From Streptomyces griseoviridis (GTDB lineage Bacteria; Actinomycetota; Actinomycetes; Streptomycetales; Streptomycetaceae): a DNA stretch of 64,000 nucleotides. A program made the position numbers and the translations under genes. Of the stretch, positions 8,496-16,506 are shown one piece after another. The notes beneath the pieces were generated by a model. The model had not been told where the DNA came from, did not search any database, and saw only the letters and a program-made list of their open reading frames with translations. The first letter of the stretch is position 1, and every line of letters starts with the position of its first letter. Location of the stretch: contig BMSM01000005.1 in the NCBI GenBank assembly GCA_014649155.1, positions 62,001-126,000 of the forward strand, in the 5' to 3' direction.

Positions 8496-8912
8496 TCAGC
8501 GGGTGCCGCGCATCAGCTCCGCCAATTCGCGGTCCAGGTCGAGCTGGAGGTGCTCCAGGCCGACCGGCACCAGCTCACTGGTCGCCTGGAGGAAACGGCG
8601 CAGCTCGCCCGAGCGGACGTGGATCACCGCGGTGCCCTCGGTCGCGTGGAACTCCAGGACCGTGCGGTCGTAGCCGTACGGCCGCACCCGTACGTCGCCG
8701 TGGCCCTCGGCGTCGCGCAGGCCCGCGAGGAGCAGCTCCCGGGAGAAGGTCCAGCACACGTCCACGCCCTCCAGTGTGGCCGGGGCGGGGAAGGTCATGC
8801 GGACGGCGAACGGGTCACGGCGGTCGTAGTGGAGCGTCGCGGGAATGCTGGGCATACGGGGTGCGGCGGCGACGAGGCGCGCCTCGACGGGCTGCTCGAT
8901 GACGATGGACAA
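8496..8912 (-). CDS. ssgD: SsgA-family sporulation and cell-division protein, probably SsgD
   Basis: A 138-aa SsgA-like protein, unique to sporulating actinomycetes, where family members localise septum formation and wall remodelling. Family features are PATLHYDRRDPFAVRMTF, the VCWTFSRELLLAGL helix, GDVRVRPYG and the C-terminal VGLEHLQLDLDRELAELM. The TTG at 8912 is chosen because the product then starts (L/M)SIVIEQPVEARLV, giving the family's usual length, and because AGGGAG lies upstream; there is no suitable ATG. The ssgD symbol rests on family membership and on the remembered position of ssgD next to the endonuclease V gene in S. coelicolor, not on an alignment. Confidence 0.8.
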   Translation of the reverse strand: MSIVIEQPVEARLVAAAPRMPSIPATLHYDRRDPFAVRMTFPAPATLEGVDVCWTFSRELLLAGLRDAEGHGDVRVRPYGYDRTVLEFHATEGTAVIHVRSGELRRFLQATSELVPVGLEHLQLDLDRELAELMRGTR

Positions 8913-9175
8913 CGCCTTGCTCCCTCGGGACGGCGGGACGGCTGGCTGCGGGACGGACGGGCGGGCACTGAAGGAGACGTCGGAACGCGCCGCTCCGTGC
9001 ACCTCTGAGGAGTGACCTCCGTCACCGCCTTCATGCACGGAAGTGATCCCGGGTGACTCGGCTCCCCCGCCGTCACCGAACACCCCCGCGCCCGCCCGCC
9101 GTCGCCTCCGTCCCGTGTGCCGCGCACCTGCCCCGGCGGCCCGCCGCCGGCCGGGCGTCGTAGGCTCGGGGCACC

Positions 9176-9907
9176 ATGACGACGACCGTACCGATCCCCG
9201 ACGGCTGGCCCGGGACCGAGGCGCGGGCCCGCGCGGTGCAGGAGGAGCTGCGGGCCCGGCTGGTGCGCGACGAGACCGGCCCGCCGCCCGGCACCGGGCA
9301 CGTCACCGGGGTCGACGTCGCCTACGACGACGGACGGGACCTCGTCGCCGCGGCGGCCGTCGTCCTGGACGCGGCGACCCTCGGCGTCGTCGCCGAGGCC
9401 ACGGCCGTCGGGCGGGTGGCCTTCCCGTACGTCCCCGGCCTGCTCGCCTTCCGCGAACTCCCGGCCGTCCTCGCCGCGCTGGAGGCCCTGCCCGTCCCGC
9501 CCGGCCTGGTGGTCTGCGACGGCTACGGACTCGCCCACCCGCGCCGCTTCGGCCTCGCCTGCCACCTGGGCGTCCTCACCGGCCTGCCCACGGTCGGCGT
9601 CGCCAAGAACCCCTTCGCCTTCACCTACGACGACCCGGCCGCGCCGCGCGGCAGTACGGCGCCGCTGCGCGCGGACGGCGAGGAGGTCGGGCGGGCCCTG
9701 CGCACCCGGGACGGGGTGAAGCCGGTCTTCGTCTCCGCCGGGCACCGCGTCACGCTGGACAACGCCTGCGCGCACGCCCTCGCGCTCACCCCCGCCTACC
9801 GCCTGCCGGAGACCACCCGCAGGGCGGACGCCTTGTGCCGGCGGGCCCTGCGGGAAGCGGGCGGGGCGGGCGCGGTCTCCGCGGCCGCCGGCGGCTCGGC
9901 GCGCTGA
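9176..9907 (+). CDS. nfi: Endonuclease V (deoxyinosine 3' endonuclease)
   Basis: A 243-aa DNA-repair nuclease that cuts the second phosphodiester bond 3' to deoxyinosine. Catalytic acidic residues are visible as D47 in GVDVAY, E94 in YVPGLLAFRELP and D115 in VCDGYGLAHPRRFG, with the GVAKNPF and SAGHR motifs further on. These match the E. coli D35/E89/D110 triad in order and context. It is a single gene facing ssgD head to head across 263 bp. The last codons (GGSAR) are followed almost directly by the 28-bp tandem repeat at 9917. Confidence 0.94.
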   Translation: MTTTVPIPDGWPGTEARARAVQEELRARLVRDETGPPPGTGHVTGVDVAYDDGRDLVAAAAVVLDAATLGVVAEATAVGRVAFPYVPGLLAFRELPAVLAALEALPVPPGLVVCDGYGLAHPRRFGLACHLGVLTGLPTVGVAKNPFAFTYDDPAAPRGSTAPLRADGEEVGRALRTRDGVKPVFVSAGHRVTLDNACAHALALTPAYRLPETTRRADALCRRALREAGGAGAVSAAAGGSAR

Positions 9908-9916
9908 CGGGGCCGG

Positions 9917-10028
9917 GACCGGCTCGGCGCGCCGTCGCGGTCAGGACCGGCTCGGCGCGCCGTCGCGGTCAGGACCGGCTCGGCGCGCCGTCGCGGTCAG
10001 GACCGGCTCGGCGCGCCGTCGCGGTCAG
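9917..10028. repeat. Four perfect tandem copies of a 28-bp unit
   Basis: The unit begins GACCGGCTCGGCGCGCC and ends GTCGCGGTCAG. Copies lie at 9917-9944, 9945-9972, 9973-10000 and 10001-10028 without a single difference. Each unit carries the 8-bp palindrome GGCGCGCC, and each junction forms GGTC-AG-GACC, so the array can fold into several hairpins. It sits between convergent nfi and the MFS gene and is not translated in either; 28 is not a multiple of three. Confidence 0.97.
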
Positions 10029-10146
10029 GGCCCCGGTCGCCGGGTCTCGTCGGACACCACCGTGTTGCGCGGCCGGACCGAGGCGCTCCACCTCCACCTC
10101 CACCCCCACCTGGTCGCCGGGCCGCGTTCCGTGCGCCGGGGCCGGC

Positions 10147-11628
10147 TCAGGCGGGCCGCGCGTCCGCCGGGGCGTCCTCCCCGGCCGGGTCCCGCAGCGG
10201 CGGGATGAACAGGGAGAGGACCAGTGCGCCGACGGTCACCAGCGCCCCGAACCAGAAGATCCAGGAGTAGCCGGTGTCCTGGTAGAAGGCCGTGCCGTCC
10301 ACGACGGTGCTGTCCGCGGTGAGGACGGCGTAGGCGCCCGCGGTGAAGACCGCGCCGAACAGGCTGATCAGCATGTTGAGCATGCCGCTCCCCAGCCCCT
10401 GCTCCTCCGGGGACACCACGCCGACGACCAGGGCCGGGGCCGCGGCGACGACCACGCCGGCGCCGACGTTGGCGACACAGGAGGTGAGGACGAGTTCGAG
10501 TTCGTCGCCGTGGAAGAAGCCCACGAGGGTGTAGCCGGCCGCCATCACGGCCAGCCCCGCCCACCACACCGCGCGGGCGTCGAAGGTGCGCAGCCACCGG
10601 CTGATGAGCAGCCCCGTGCCGAACATCACCAGGTTCCAGCTCACGCTGACGACGGCGTTGTGGTGGGCGGTCCATCCCAGCCCCGCCGAGACACCGGGGA
10701 TGCGCGGGTACAGGGCGAGCAGGACGGCGAGGCCGGGCAGGGTGAAGGCGACCGTCTGCGCCAGCCCTCCGGCGGTCAGCGCCAGCGTCACCGGACGGCG
10801 GCTGAGCACCCGCAGGTCGAGGATGGGGTGGGCACTGGCACGCTCCACGAAGAGGAACGCCGTCAGCGCCACCGCCCCTGCGGCCAGCCAGCCCAGGGTC
10901 CGCCCGTCCGACCAGCCCCAGCCCTGCCCCTGGCCGACCGCGTAGACCACGGCGGTCAGCCCGCCGCCCAGGACCAGACCGCCCAGCCAGTCGAAACCGC
11001 CCCCGGCGGTGTGCCGGGGCGTCTCCGGGACCAGCAGCGCGACCAGCGCGAACGCCACGGCGGTGGCGGCGGCCAGGAACCACAGGGCACCGCGGTAGCC
11101 CCAGTTGTCGATCAGCCAGCCCGCGAGGAACGGCGAGCCGACGGCGACCAGTCCGACGCTGCTGCCCATGACACCGCTGGCCTGCTTGACCAGCCGGGCG
11201 GGGAAGAGGTCCCTGACCGCGGCGAACGACAGCGCGCCGAACGGCCCGTAGCACCCGGCGACCGCCCGCCCCGCCAGCACGAGCCAGAACTCCCCGGCCA
11301 GGGCCGCCAGCAGCTCGCCGAGCGCGCCCAGGGCCGTCATCGCGAGCATGACGCGCCGCTTGCCGTAGAGGTCGCCCAGCTTGATCACGAACGGGGTGAG
11401 CAGCGTGGACACCAGGGTCAGCGTCAGTCCGAACCAGACCACCTGCGTGGTGTGGAAGGTCTGCGCGACGCCCGCGGTGGCGTTGGCGCCGAGGATGCCG
11501 CCCGCGGCCAGCAACTGGGTCGGCCAGGCGAGGGCGATCAGCAGCAGGACCAGGCGCGGGGTCCACCGCCCGTCCGCGCCGGAACGGGGTGCGAGGTCGA
11601 CCGAGGGGCTTGATGACGTCGGTGTCAT
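10147..11628 (-). CDS. MFS drug-efflux-type transporter (DHA2-like)
   Basis: A 493-aa membrane protein. Hydrophobic segments number about 14, starting with LVLLLIALAWPTQLLAAGG, and a motif-A-like loop GDLYGKRRVM follows the second segment. A late ALVVGVVSPEEQGLGSG resembles the EmrB/QacA subfamily. The ATG at 11628 is preceded by AGGAGGGC. It diverges from a TetR gene across 240 bp, with the ACCTAG palindrome (11785-11802) and GTGACG palindrome (11812-11825) between them: the standard layout of a repressor and its regulated pump. The same palindrome precedes the rhamnosidase gene, so the exported or sensed compound may be a glycoside; this is inference. Confidence 0.9.
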   Translation of the reverse strand: MTPTSSSPSVDLAPRSGADGRWTPRLVLLLIALAWPTQLLAAGGILGANATAGVAQTFHTTQVVWFGLTLTLVSTLLTPFVIKLGDLYGKRRVMLAMTALGALGELLAALAGEFWLVLAGRAVAGCYGPFGALSFAAVRDLFPARLVKQASGVMGSSVGLVAVGSPFLAGWLIDNWGYRGALWFLAAATAVAFALVALLVPETPRHTAGGGFDWLGGLVLGGGLTAVVYAVGQGQGWGWSDGRTLGWLAAGAVALTAFLFVERASAHPILDLRVLSRRPVTLALTAGGLAQTVAFTLPGLAVLLALYPRIPGVSAGLGWTAHHNAVVSVSWNLVMFGTGLLISRWLRTFDARAVWWAGLAVMAAGYTLVGFFHGDELELVLTSCVANVGAGVVVAAAPALVVGVVSPEEQGLGSGMLNMLISLFGAVFTAGAYAVLTADSTVVDGTAFYQDTGYSWIFWFGALVTVGALVLSLFIPPLRDPAGEDAPADARPA

Positions 11629-11784
11629 GCCAGCCCTCCTTTCACGGAGGTGCCGAGGGGATGTGACGGGCGCGGTGGGGGGTGACACGGAGGCACGGAG
11701 ATGCGTGGCCGGTCCGGCACGTCGCTCACGGGGACGTGGCGGTGCGGCTGTCCGTCGTCGCGTGACGTCGATGATGACCCGAAC

Positions 11785-11802
11785 ACCTAGTGCTTGCTAG
11801 GT
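11785..11802. promoter_or_regulatory. ACCTAG-N6-CTAGGT operator, copy 1
   Basis: A perfect inverted repeat with 6-bp arms (ACCTAG, CTAGGT) and spacer TGCTTG, between the divergent MFS and TetR genes. It shares GAACACCTAG at the left and CTAGGTTT at the right with the copy at 12591-12608. Confidence 0.8.
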
Positions 11803-11811
11803 TTCTGGCTG

Positions 11812-11825
11812 GTGACGCACGTCAC
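11812..11825. promoter_or_regulatory. GTGACG-CA-CGTCAC palindrome
   Basis: A 14-bp inverted repeat 10 bp from operator copy 1. A one-mismatch relative, GTGACGCACGCCAC, lies at 12567-12580 near operator copy 2, so the two motifs travel as a pair, possibly binding a second regulator. Confidence 0.5.
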
Positions 11826-11868
11826 ACGACCGGAGCGCGGACGGCCGCCCCGCCGGTACGGTTCTCCC

Positions 11869-12492
11869 ATGGCGACACCCAGGGGGCCGCGCGGCCAGTA
11901 CACGGCGGGCCGGGCGCGGCGTACGCAGATCCTCGAAGCGGCGCTGCTGCGCTTCGGCCGGGACGGCTACCGCAAGACCTCGCTGGCGCGCGTCGCCCGG
12001 GACGCCGAGATCACCGACGCCGGGCTGCTGCACCACTTCCGTGACAAGCAGCAGCTCCTGCTGTCGGTCGTGGAGTACTGGCACGAGCGCATGGACGTGC
12101 GCTGGGAGCGGGTCTCGGACTCGGTGCGGGACGCCTTCCGCTGCCATCTGGAGGACACCGCGGAGACGCTCGCCATGCCGGGCATGGTGGAGCTGGCCGT
12201 CACCCTCACCGTCGAGGCCGTCGCCCCGGACCATCCGGCCCACGGCCACTTCAGCACCTGGCAGGAGAAGGGTCTGCGGGAGCTGACCGACCGCCTGCGG
12301 GCCGGCAGCGCCAGTGGCGAACTCCGCGCCGGCCTGGACCACGAGGGCATCGCCCGCGAGTGCGTCGCCGTCGACCTGGGGCTCCAGCAGCAGTGGCTGG
12401 CCGGGGGCCGCTCCTTCGACCTCGTCGCCGTCATGCGCGGCCACCTCGACCGCCTGATGCGGAGCATCTCGGCCGACGGGCGGGGCCTCTAG
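11869..12492 (+). CDS. TetR-family transcriptional regulator
   Basis: A 207-aa regulator. The N-terminal helix-turn-helix is plain (RRTQILEAALLRFGRDGYRKTSLARVARDAEITDAGLLHHFRDKQQLL, quoted only in part by its key residues FGRDGY and HHFRDK), followed by a helical ligand domain. The start at ATG 11869 is used because it leaves the operator outside the gene; upstream in-frame codons overlap the palindrome. It probably represses its own gene, the divergent MFS pump and, through the matching site at 12591, the rhamnosidase operon. The ligand is unknown. Confidence 0.92.
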   Translation: MATPRGPRGQYTAGRARRTQILEAALLRFGRDGYRKTSLARVARDAEITDAGLLHHFRDKQQLLLSVVEYWHERMDVRWERVSDSVRDAFRCHLEDTAETLAMPGMVELAVTLTVEAVAPDHPAHGHFSTWQEKGLRELTDRLRAGSASGELRAGLDHEGIARECVAVDLGLQQQWLAGGRSFDLVAVMRGHLDRLMRSISADGRGL

Positions 12493-12590
12493 CGGCCGGC
12501 CGGCCGCCCTCTCCGCGTGAGGCCGGATGCATGCTTGTCATGACCATGGCATGCGTCGGGCGTGCGGTGACGCACGCCACACCCATGAAC

Positions 12591-12608
12591 ACCTAGCCTT
12601 CACTAGGT
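12591..12608. promoter_or_regulatory. ACCTAG-N6-CTAGGT operator, copy 2
   Basis: The same inverted repeat as at 11785-11802, with spacer CCTTCA, ending 8 bp before the rhamnosidase ATG at 12617. Binding here would block transcription start or elongation directly. TAGGTT inside it could be the -10 box of a leaderless transcript. Confidence 0.75.
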
Positions 12609-12616
12609 TTGACCGC

Positions 12617-14926
12617 ATGATCGTGGCCATGCACCACCACTGGACCGCCCGTGCCGTGGGCCCGCACCCCGCCGCACCCGCCCCCGCCGAGGGCGCCCGC
12701 CCCGCCGTGCTGCTGCGCGCCGAGTTCACCGCGCGGGCCCCCGTGCGCTCGGCCCGGCTCCTGGTCACGGCCCTCGGCGTGTACGAACTCGCACTCAACG
12801 GCGCGGTGGTGGGCGACCACGTCCTCGCCCCCGGCTGGACGAGTTACCGCCACCGCCACCGCTACCAGACCTTCGACGTCACCGGCCTGGTCCGCGAGGG
12901 CCGCAACGCCTGGGGCGCCCATCTGGCCGACGGCTGGTACCGGGGCCTGCTCGGCTTCAACGGCGGCACGCGCGACATCTACGGCGACCGCACCGGACTC
13001 CTCGCCGAACTGCGCGTCGAGTACGCCGACGGCTCCGCCGACACCGTCAGCACCGGGGACGACTGGCGCTGGAGCCCCGGCCCCGTCCTCGCCGCCGGCC
13101 TGTACGAGGGCGAGGAGTACGACGCCCGCCGAGAGCGGCCCCGGTTCAGCGAACCCGGTTTCGACGACTCGGCGTGGCGGCCGGTGGAGGTGCTGGAGTT
13201 CGACACCGCCGTGCTCTTCCCGGCCGACAGCCCGCCGGTGCGCCGCGTCGAGACGGTCCCGCCGGTCGCCGTGACCACCTCACCGACCGGCCGCACGATC
13301 CTCGACTTCGGGCAGAACCTCGTCGGCCGGCTCCGCATCCGCGTCCGCGGCGAGGCCGGCCGCACGGTCACCCTGCGCCACGCCGAGGTCCTGGAGGACG
13401 GCGACCTGTGCACCCGCCCCCTGCGGCACGCCCACGCCACCGACCGCTACACCCTGCGCGGCGACCCGGCGGGGGAGGAGTGGGAGCCCCGCTTCACCTT
13501 CCACGGCTTCCGCTACGCCGACGTTGACGGCTGGCCCGGAGAACTGCGCCCCGCCGACGTCACCGCCGTGGTCCTCCACAGCGACCTGCGCCGCACCGGC
13601 TGGTTCGCCTGCTCCGACCCCTCCCTGAACCGGCTGCACGAGAACGTGGTGCGGGGCATGCGCGGCAACTTCGTCGACGTCCCCACCGACTGCCCCCAGC
13701 GCGACGAGCGCCTCGGCTGGACCGGCGACGTCCAGGTCTTCGCCCCCACCGCCGCCTTCCTCTACGACGTCCAGGGCTTCCTGCGCTCCTGGCTGCGCGA
13801 CCTGGCCGCCGACCAGCGCGCCGACGAACGGGGGGTGCCGCCGGTGTTCAGCCCCGACATCCCGGTCGTCACCCCGGTGCCGATCCCGCCCGGCAACCCG
13901 CCGATGGCCGGCTGGTGCGACGCGGCCGTCATCGTGCCCTGGGTGCTGTACGAGCGGTACGGCGACACCGGGGTGCTGCGCGAGCAGTACCCGTCGATGC
14001 GCGCCTGGGTCGACGCCGTCGACCGTATCGCCGGCCCCGGTCGGGTCTGGGGCGAGGGCTTCCAGTTCGGCGACTGGCTGGACCCGGCCGCCCCGGCGGA
14101 CGACCCCGGCCGGTCGGCCACCTCCTCCACCCTGGTCGCCACCGCCTACTTCGCGCACTCCGCCCGGCTGCTGGCCCGCACCGCCGAGGTCCTGGGCGAC
14201 GCGGAGGAGGCCACCCGCCGGCACGCCCTCGCCGACGCGGTCCGCGCCGCCTTCCGCGACCGCTTCCACACCGGCGGCGGCCGCCTCCGCGAGGAGACCC
14301 AGACCGCCTACGCCCTCGCGCTGTGCTTCGGGCTGCTGACGGACGACGCCGAACGCGCCGAGGCCGGCCGCCGGCTGGCCGGGCTGGTCGCCGCGGGCGG
14401 GCACCGCATCGGCACCGGGTTCCTCGGCACGCCCCTGGTGTGCGACGCGCTGACCGACACCGGGCACGTGGACACCGCGTACCGGCTGCTCACCCAGCGG
14501 GCCTGCCCGTCGTGGCTCTACCAGGTCGACATGGGCGCCACCACCGTGTGGGAGCGCTGGGACAGCATGCTGCCCGACGGCCGGGTCAACCCCGGCGAGA
14601 TGACCTCCTTCAACCACTACGCCCTCGGCGCCGTCGCCGACTGGATGCACCGCACCGTCGCCGGACTGGCCCCGGCCGCGCCCGGCTACCGCACCCTGCT
14701 GGTCCGGCCCCGCCCCGGCGGCGGCCTCACCTGGGTCCGCGCCGAACTGGACACCCCGTACGGCCGCGCCGAGACGGGGTGGCGAACGGCGGACGGCCTG
14801 CTGCTCGTCGCCCTGCTCGTGCCGCCCGGCACCACCGCGCGGGTCGAACTGCCGGGCAGGCCCGCCGTGGAGGCCGGCCCCGGCCGGCATTCCTTCCAGG
14901 TCCCGTTCGACACGGCCCCGCGCTGA
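12617..14926 (+). CDS. Alpha-L-rhamnosidase (GH78)
   Basis: A 769-aa glycoside hydrolase releasing terminal alpha-L-rhamnose from glycosides, with no signal peptide and therefore probably cytoplasmic. N-terminal beta-domains carry VYELALNGAVVGDHVLAPGWTSY and LADGWYRGLLGF motifs. A middle domain has ILDFGQNLVGRLRIR, and the (alpha/alpha)6 catalytic barrel has the GH78 hallmark DVPTDCPQRDERLGWTGD and later MGATTVWERWDSM. The ATG at 12617 lacks a ribosome-binding site and lies just after operator copy 2, consistent with leaderless translation; another Met is at 12629. With the downstream GH1 enzyme it would deglycosylate rutinoside- or saponin-like glycosides after uptake. Confidence 0.93.
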   Translation: MIVAMHHHWTARAVGPHPAAPAPAEGARPAVLLRAEFTARAPVRSARLLVTALGVYELALNGAVVGDHVLAPGWTSYRHRHRYQTFDVTGLVREGRNAWGAHLADGWYRGLLGFNGGTRDIYGDRTGLLAELRVEYADGSADTVSTGDDWRWSPGPVLAAGLYEGEEYDARRERPRFSEPGFDDSAWRPVEVLEFDTAVLFPADSPPVRRVETVPPVAVTTSPTGRTILDFGQNLVGRLRIRVRGEAGRTVTLRHAEVLEDGDLCTRPLRHAHATDRYTLRGDPAGEEWEPRFTFHGFRYADVDGWPGELRPADVTAVVLHSDLRRTGWFACSDPSLNRLHENVVRGMRGNFVDVPTDCPQRDERLGWTGDVQVFAPTAAFLYDVQGFLRSWLRDLAADQRADERGVPPVFSPDIPVVTPVPIPPGNPPMAGWCDAAVIVPWVLYERYGDTGVLREQYPSMRAWVDAVDRIAGPGRVWGEGFQFGDWLDPAAPADDPGRSATSSTLVATAYFAHSARLLARTAEVLGDAEEATRRHALADAVRAAFRDRFHTGGGRLREETQTAYALALCFGLLTDDAERAEAGRRLAGLVAAGGHRIGTGFLGTPLVCDALTDTGHVDTAYRLLTQRACPSWLYQVDMGATTVWERWDSMLPDGRVNPGEMTSFNHYALGAVADWMHRTVAGLAPAAPGYRTLLVRPRPGGGLTWVRAELDTPYGRAETGWRTADGLLLVALLVPPGTTARVELPGRPAVEAGPGRHSFQVPFDTAPR

Positions 14927-14974
14927 CACCGCCGGATCACCGGCGACCCGGACCATCCGCACAAGGAGCACCGC

Positions 14975-16234
14975 ATGACCCATCCCCGCCTGCCCGCCGA
15001 CTTCCTGTGGGGCGTCGCCACCGCCGGACACCAGAACGAGGGCGACAACACCGCCGGCGACACCTGGTTCCTGGAACACACCACCCCCTCCCTCTTCCGC
15101 GAACCCAGCGGCCCGGCCTGCCGGGGCTACGAACACTGGGCGGCCGACCTCGACCTCGTCGCGGGCCTCGGCCTGAACGCGTTCCGCTTCTCCGTCGAGT
15201 GGGCCCGCGTCGAACCCGAACGCGGGACCGTCTCCGCCGAGGCGCTCGACCACTACGAGCGGATGGTCGACGGCTGCCTGGAGCGCGGCCTCGCGCCGGT
15301 CGTCACCTTCAGCCACTTCACCGCGCCCCACTGGTTCGCGGCGGCCGGCTCCTGGACCGCTGCCGACGCCCCGGCGCGCTTCGCCGAGCAGTGCGACCGG
15401 GTGACGGCCCGCTTCGGTGACCGGATCGCCTGCGCCGTCACCCTCAACGAGCCCAACCTGGAACAGCTGTTGCAGGCCGGCGCGAAACTCCCGCCCGAGG
15501 CCGAGCGGCTGAAGGAGGAGATGCTCGCCGCCGCGGCCCGCGCCGCCGGGAGCCCCGGCTACGGCAGCGCCAACGTCATCCCCGCCGGCCGGCAGGAGGA
15601 GTTCCAGGAGGCGTTCACCCGCGCCCACCGCGCCGCCCGCGAAGCCGTCAAGGCCCGCCGTGCCGACCTGCCGCTCGGGGTGTCCATCGCCCTGGCCGAC
15701 GAGGTCGCGGTCCCCGGCGGCGAGGAGCGCCGGAACGCCAAACGGGCCGCCGTCTACGACCACTGGCTGCGCGAGGCACGCCACGACGACTTCATCGGCG
15801 TGCAGAACTACGAGCGGATCGTGCACGGCCCCGACGGCGAGGTACTGCCCGACGGCGAGCGCAACGGCATGGGCACCGTCATCGAACCCGCCTCCCTGGC
15901 CGGCGCGGTGCGCTACGCCCACGAGGTCGCCGGCGTGCCGGTCCTCGTCACCGAGCACGGCATCCAGACCGCCGACGACACCCAGCGCGCCACCTTCATC
16001 CCCGCCGCCGTCGACGCCCTCGCGGCCGAGATCGCCGCCGGGACCCCCGTCCTCGGCTACTGCCACTGGACCCTCATGGACAACTTCGAGTGGATCTTCG
16101 GCTACGGTGCCCAGCTCGGCCTGCACGAGGTCGACCGCACCACGTTCCGGCGCCGTCCGAAGCCGAGCGCGGCGGCCTACGCCGACGTGGTGCGCCGCTA
16201 CCGCGACGGCCTGGCTCAAGGGCCGCGCACCTGA
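14975..16234 (+). CDS. Family 1 beta-glucosidase
   Basis: A 419-aa GH1 enzyme. The acid/base glutamate is E159 in TLNEPN and the nucleophile is E327 in VTEHG; the start FLWGVATAGHQNEG is the GH1 N-terminal signature, and the end TLMDNFEWIFGYGAQLGLHEVD is the aglycone-site region. It hydrolyses beta-glucosides, and like the rhamnosidase it lacks a signal peptide. The gene begins 48 bp after the rhamnosidase with an AAGGAG site, so the two form an operon acting in series (rhamnose first, then glucose). Length is slightly short of the usual 440-480 residues. Confidence 0.92.
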   Translation: MTHPRLPADFLWGVATAGHQNEGDNTAGDTWFLEHTTPSLFREPSGPACRGYEHWAADLDLVAGLGLNAFRFSVEWARVEPERGTVSAEALDHYERMVDGCLERGLAPVVTFSHFTAPHWFAAAGSWTAADAPARFAEQCDRVTARFGDRIACAVTLNEPNLEQLLQAGAKLPPEAERLKEEMLAAAARAAGSPGYGSANVIPAGRQEEFQEAFTRAHRAAREAVKARRADLPLGVSIALADEVAVPGGEERRNAKRAAVYDHWLREARHDDFIGVQNYERIVHGPDGEVLPDGERNGMGTVIEPASLAGAVRYAHEVAGVPVLVTEHGIQTADDTQRATFIPAAVDALAAEIAAGTPVLGYCHWTLMDNFEWIFGYGAQLGLHEVDRTTFRRRPKPSAAAYADVVRRYRDGLAQGPRT

Positions 16235-16283
16235 GTAGCCGTACGGATGCGCGGACCGCCGCCGGCCCGGCAGGCTGGCCCGC

Positions 16284-16448
16284 ATGACGAACCGGCGCAC
16301 CTCCCCGTACCCCGTCCGCCACCCCGCCCGCCCCGGCCACCGCCCGCCCGTCGGCCGGTCCGTGCGGGCGGGGATGCTCCTCGCCGCGCTCGCCGGACTG
16401 GCCTGGGCGGGCGGCATGGTCTGGACCGTCGTCGGCTGGACCCGCTGA
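16284..16448 (+). CDS. Small single-span membrane protein
   Basis: A 54-residue frame starting ATG 16284: a basic, Pro-rich N-terminus (MTNRRTSPYPVRHP) followed by one hydrophobic segment (MLLAALAGLAWAGGMVWTVV) and a short GWTR end. Third-position GC is strong. It lies 49 bp after the glucosidase. There is no close ribosome-binding site, only GGCAGG about 13 bases upstream. I do not recognise a family. The single hydrophobic helix and codon use support a real gene, but expression is unproven. Confidence 0.5.
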   Translation: MTNRRTSPYPVRHPARPGHRPPVGRSVRAGMLLAALAGLAWAGGMVWTVVGWTR

Positions 16449-16506
16449 CACCGCCCGCCTCCCGGCGTGCCTGCCCGCGCCGCTCCCGGCCCCGCCGGAA
16501 GCCCCC

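Noticed and set aside
9917..10028. CRISPR array
   Set aside because: The 28-bp units are directly adjacent with no spacers, and no cas genes are present.
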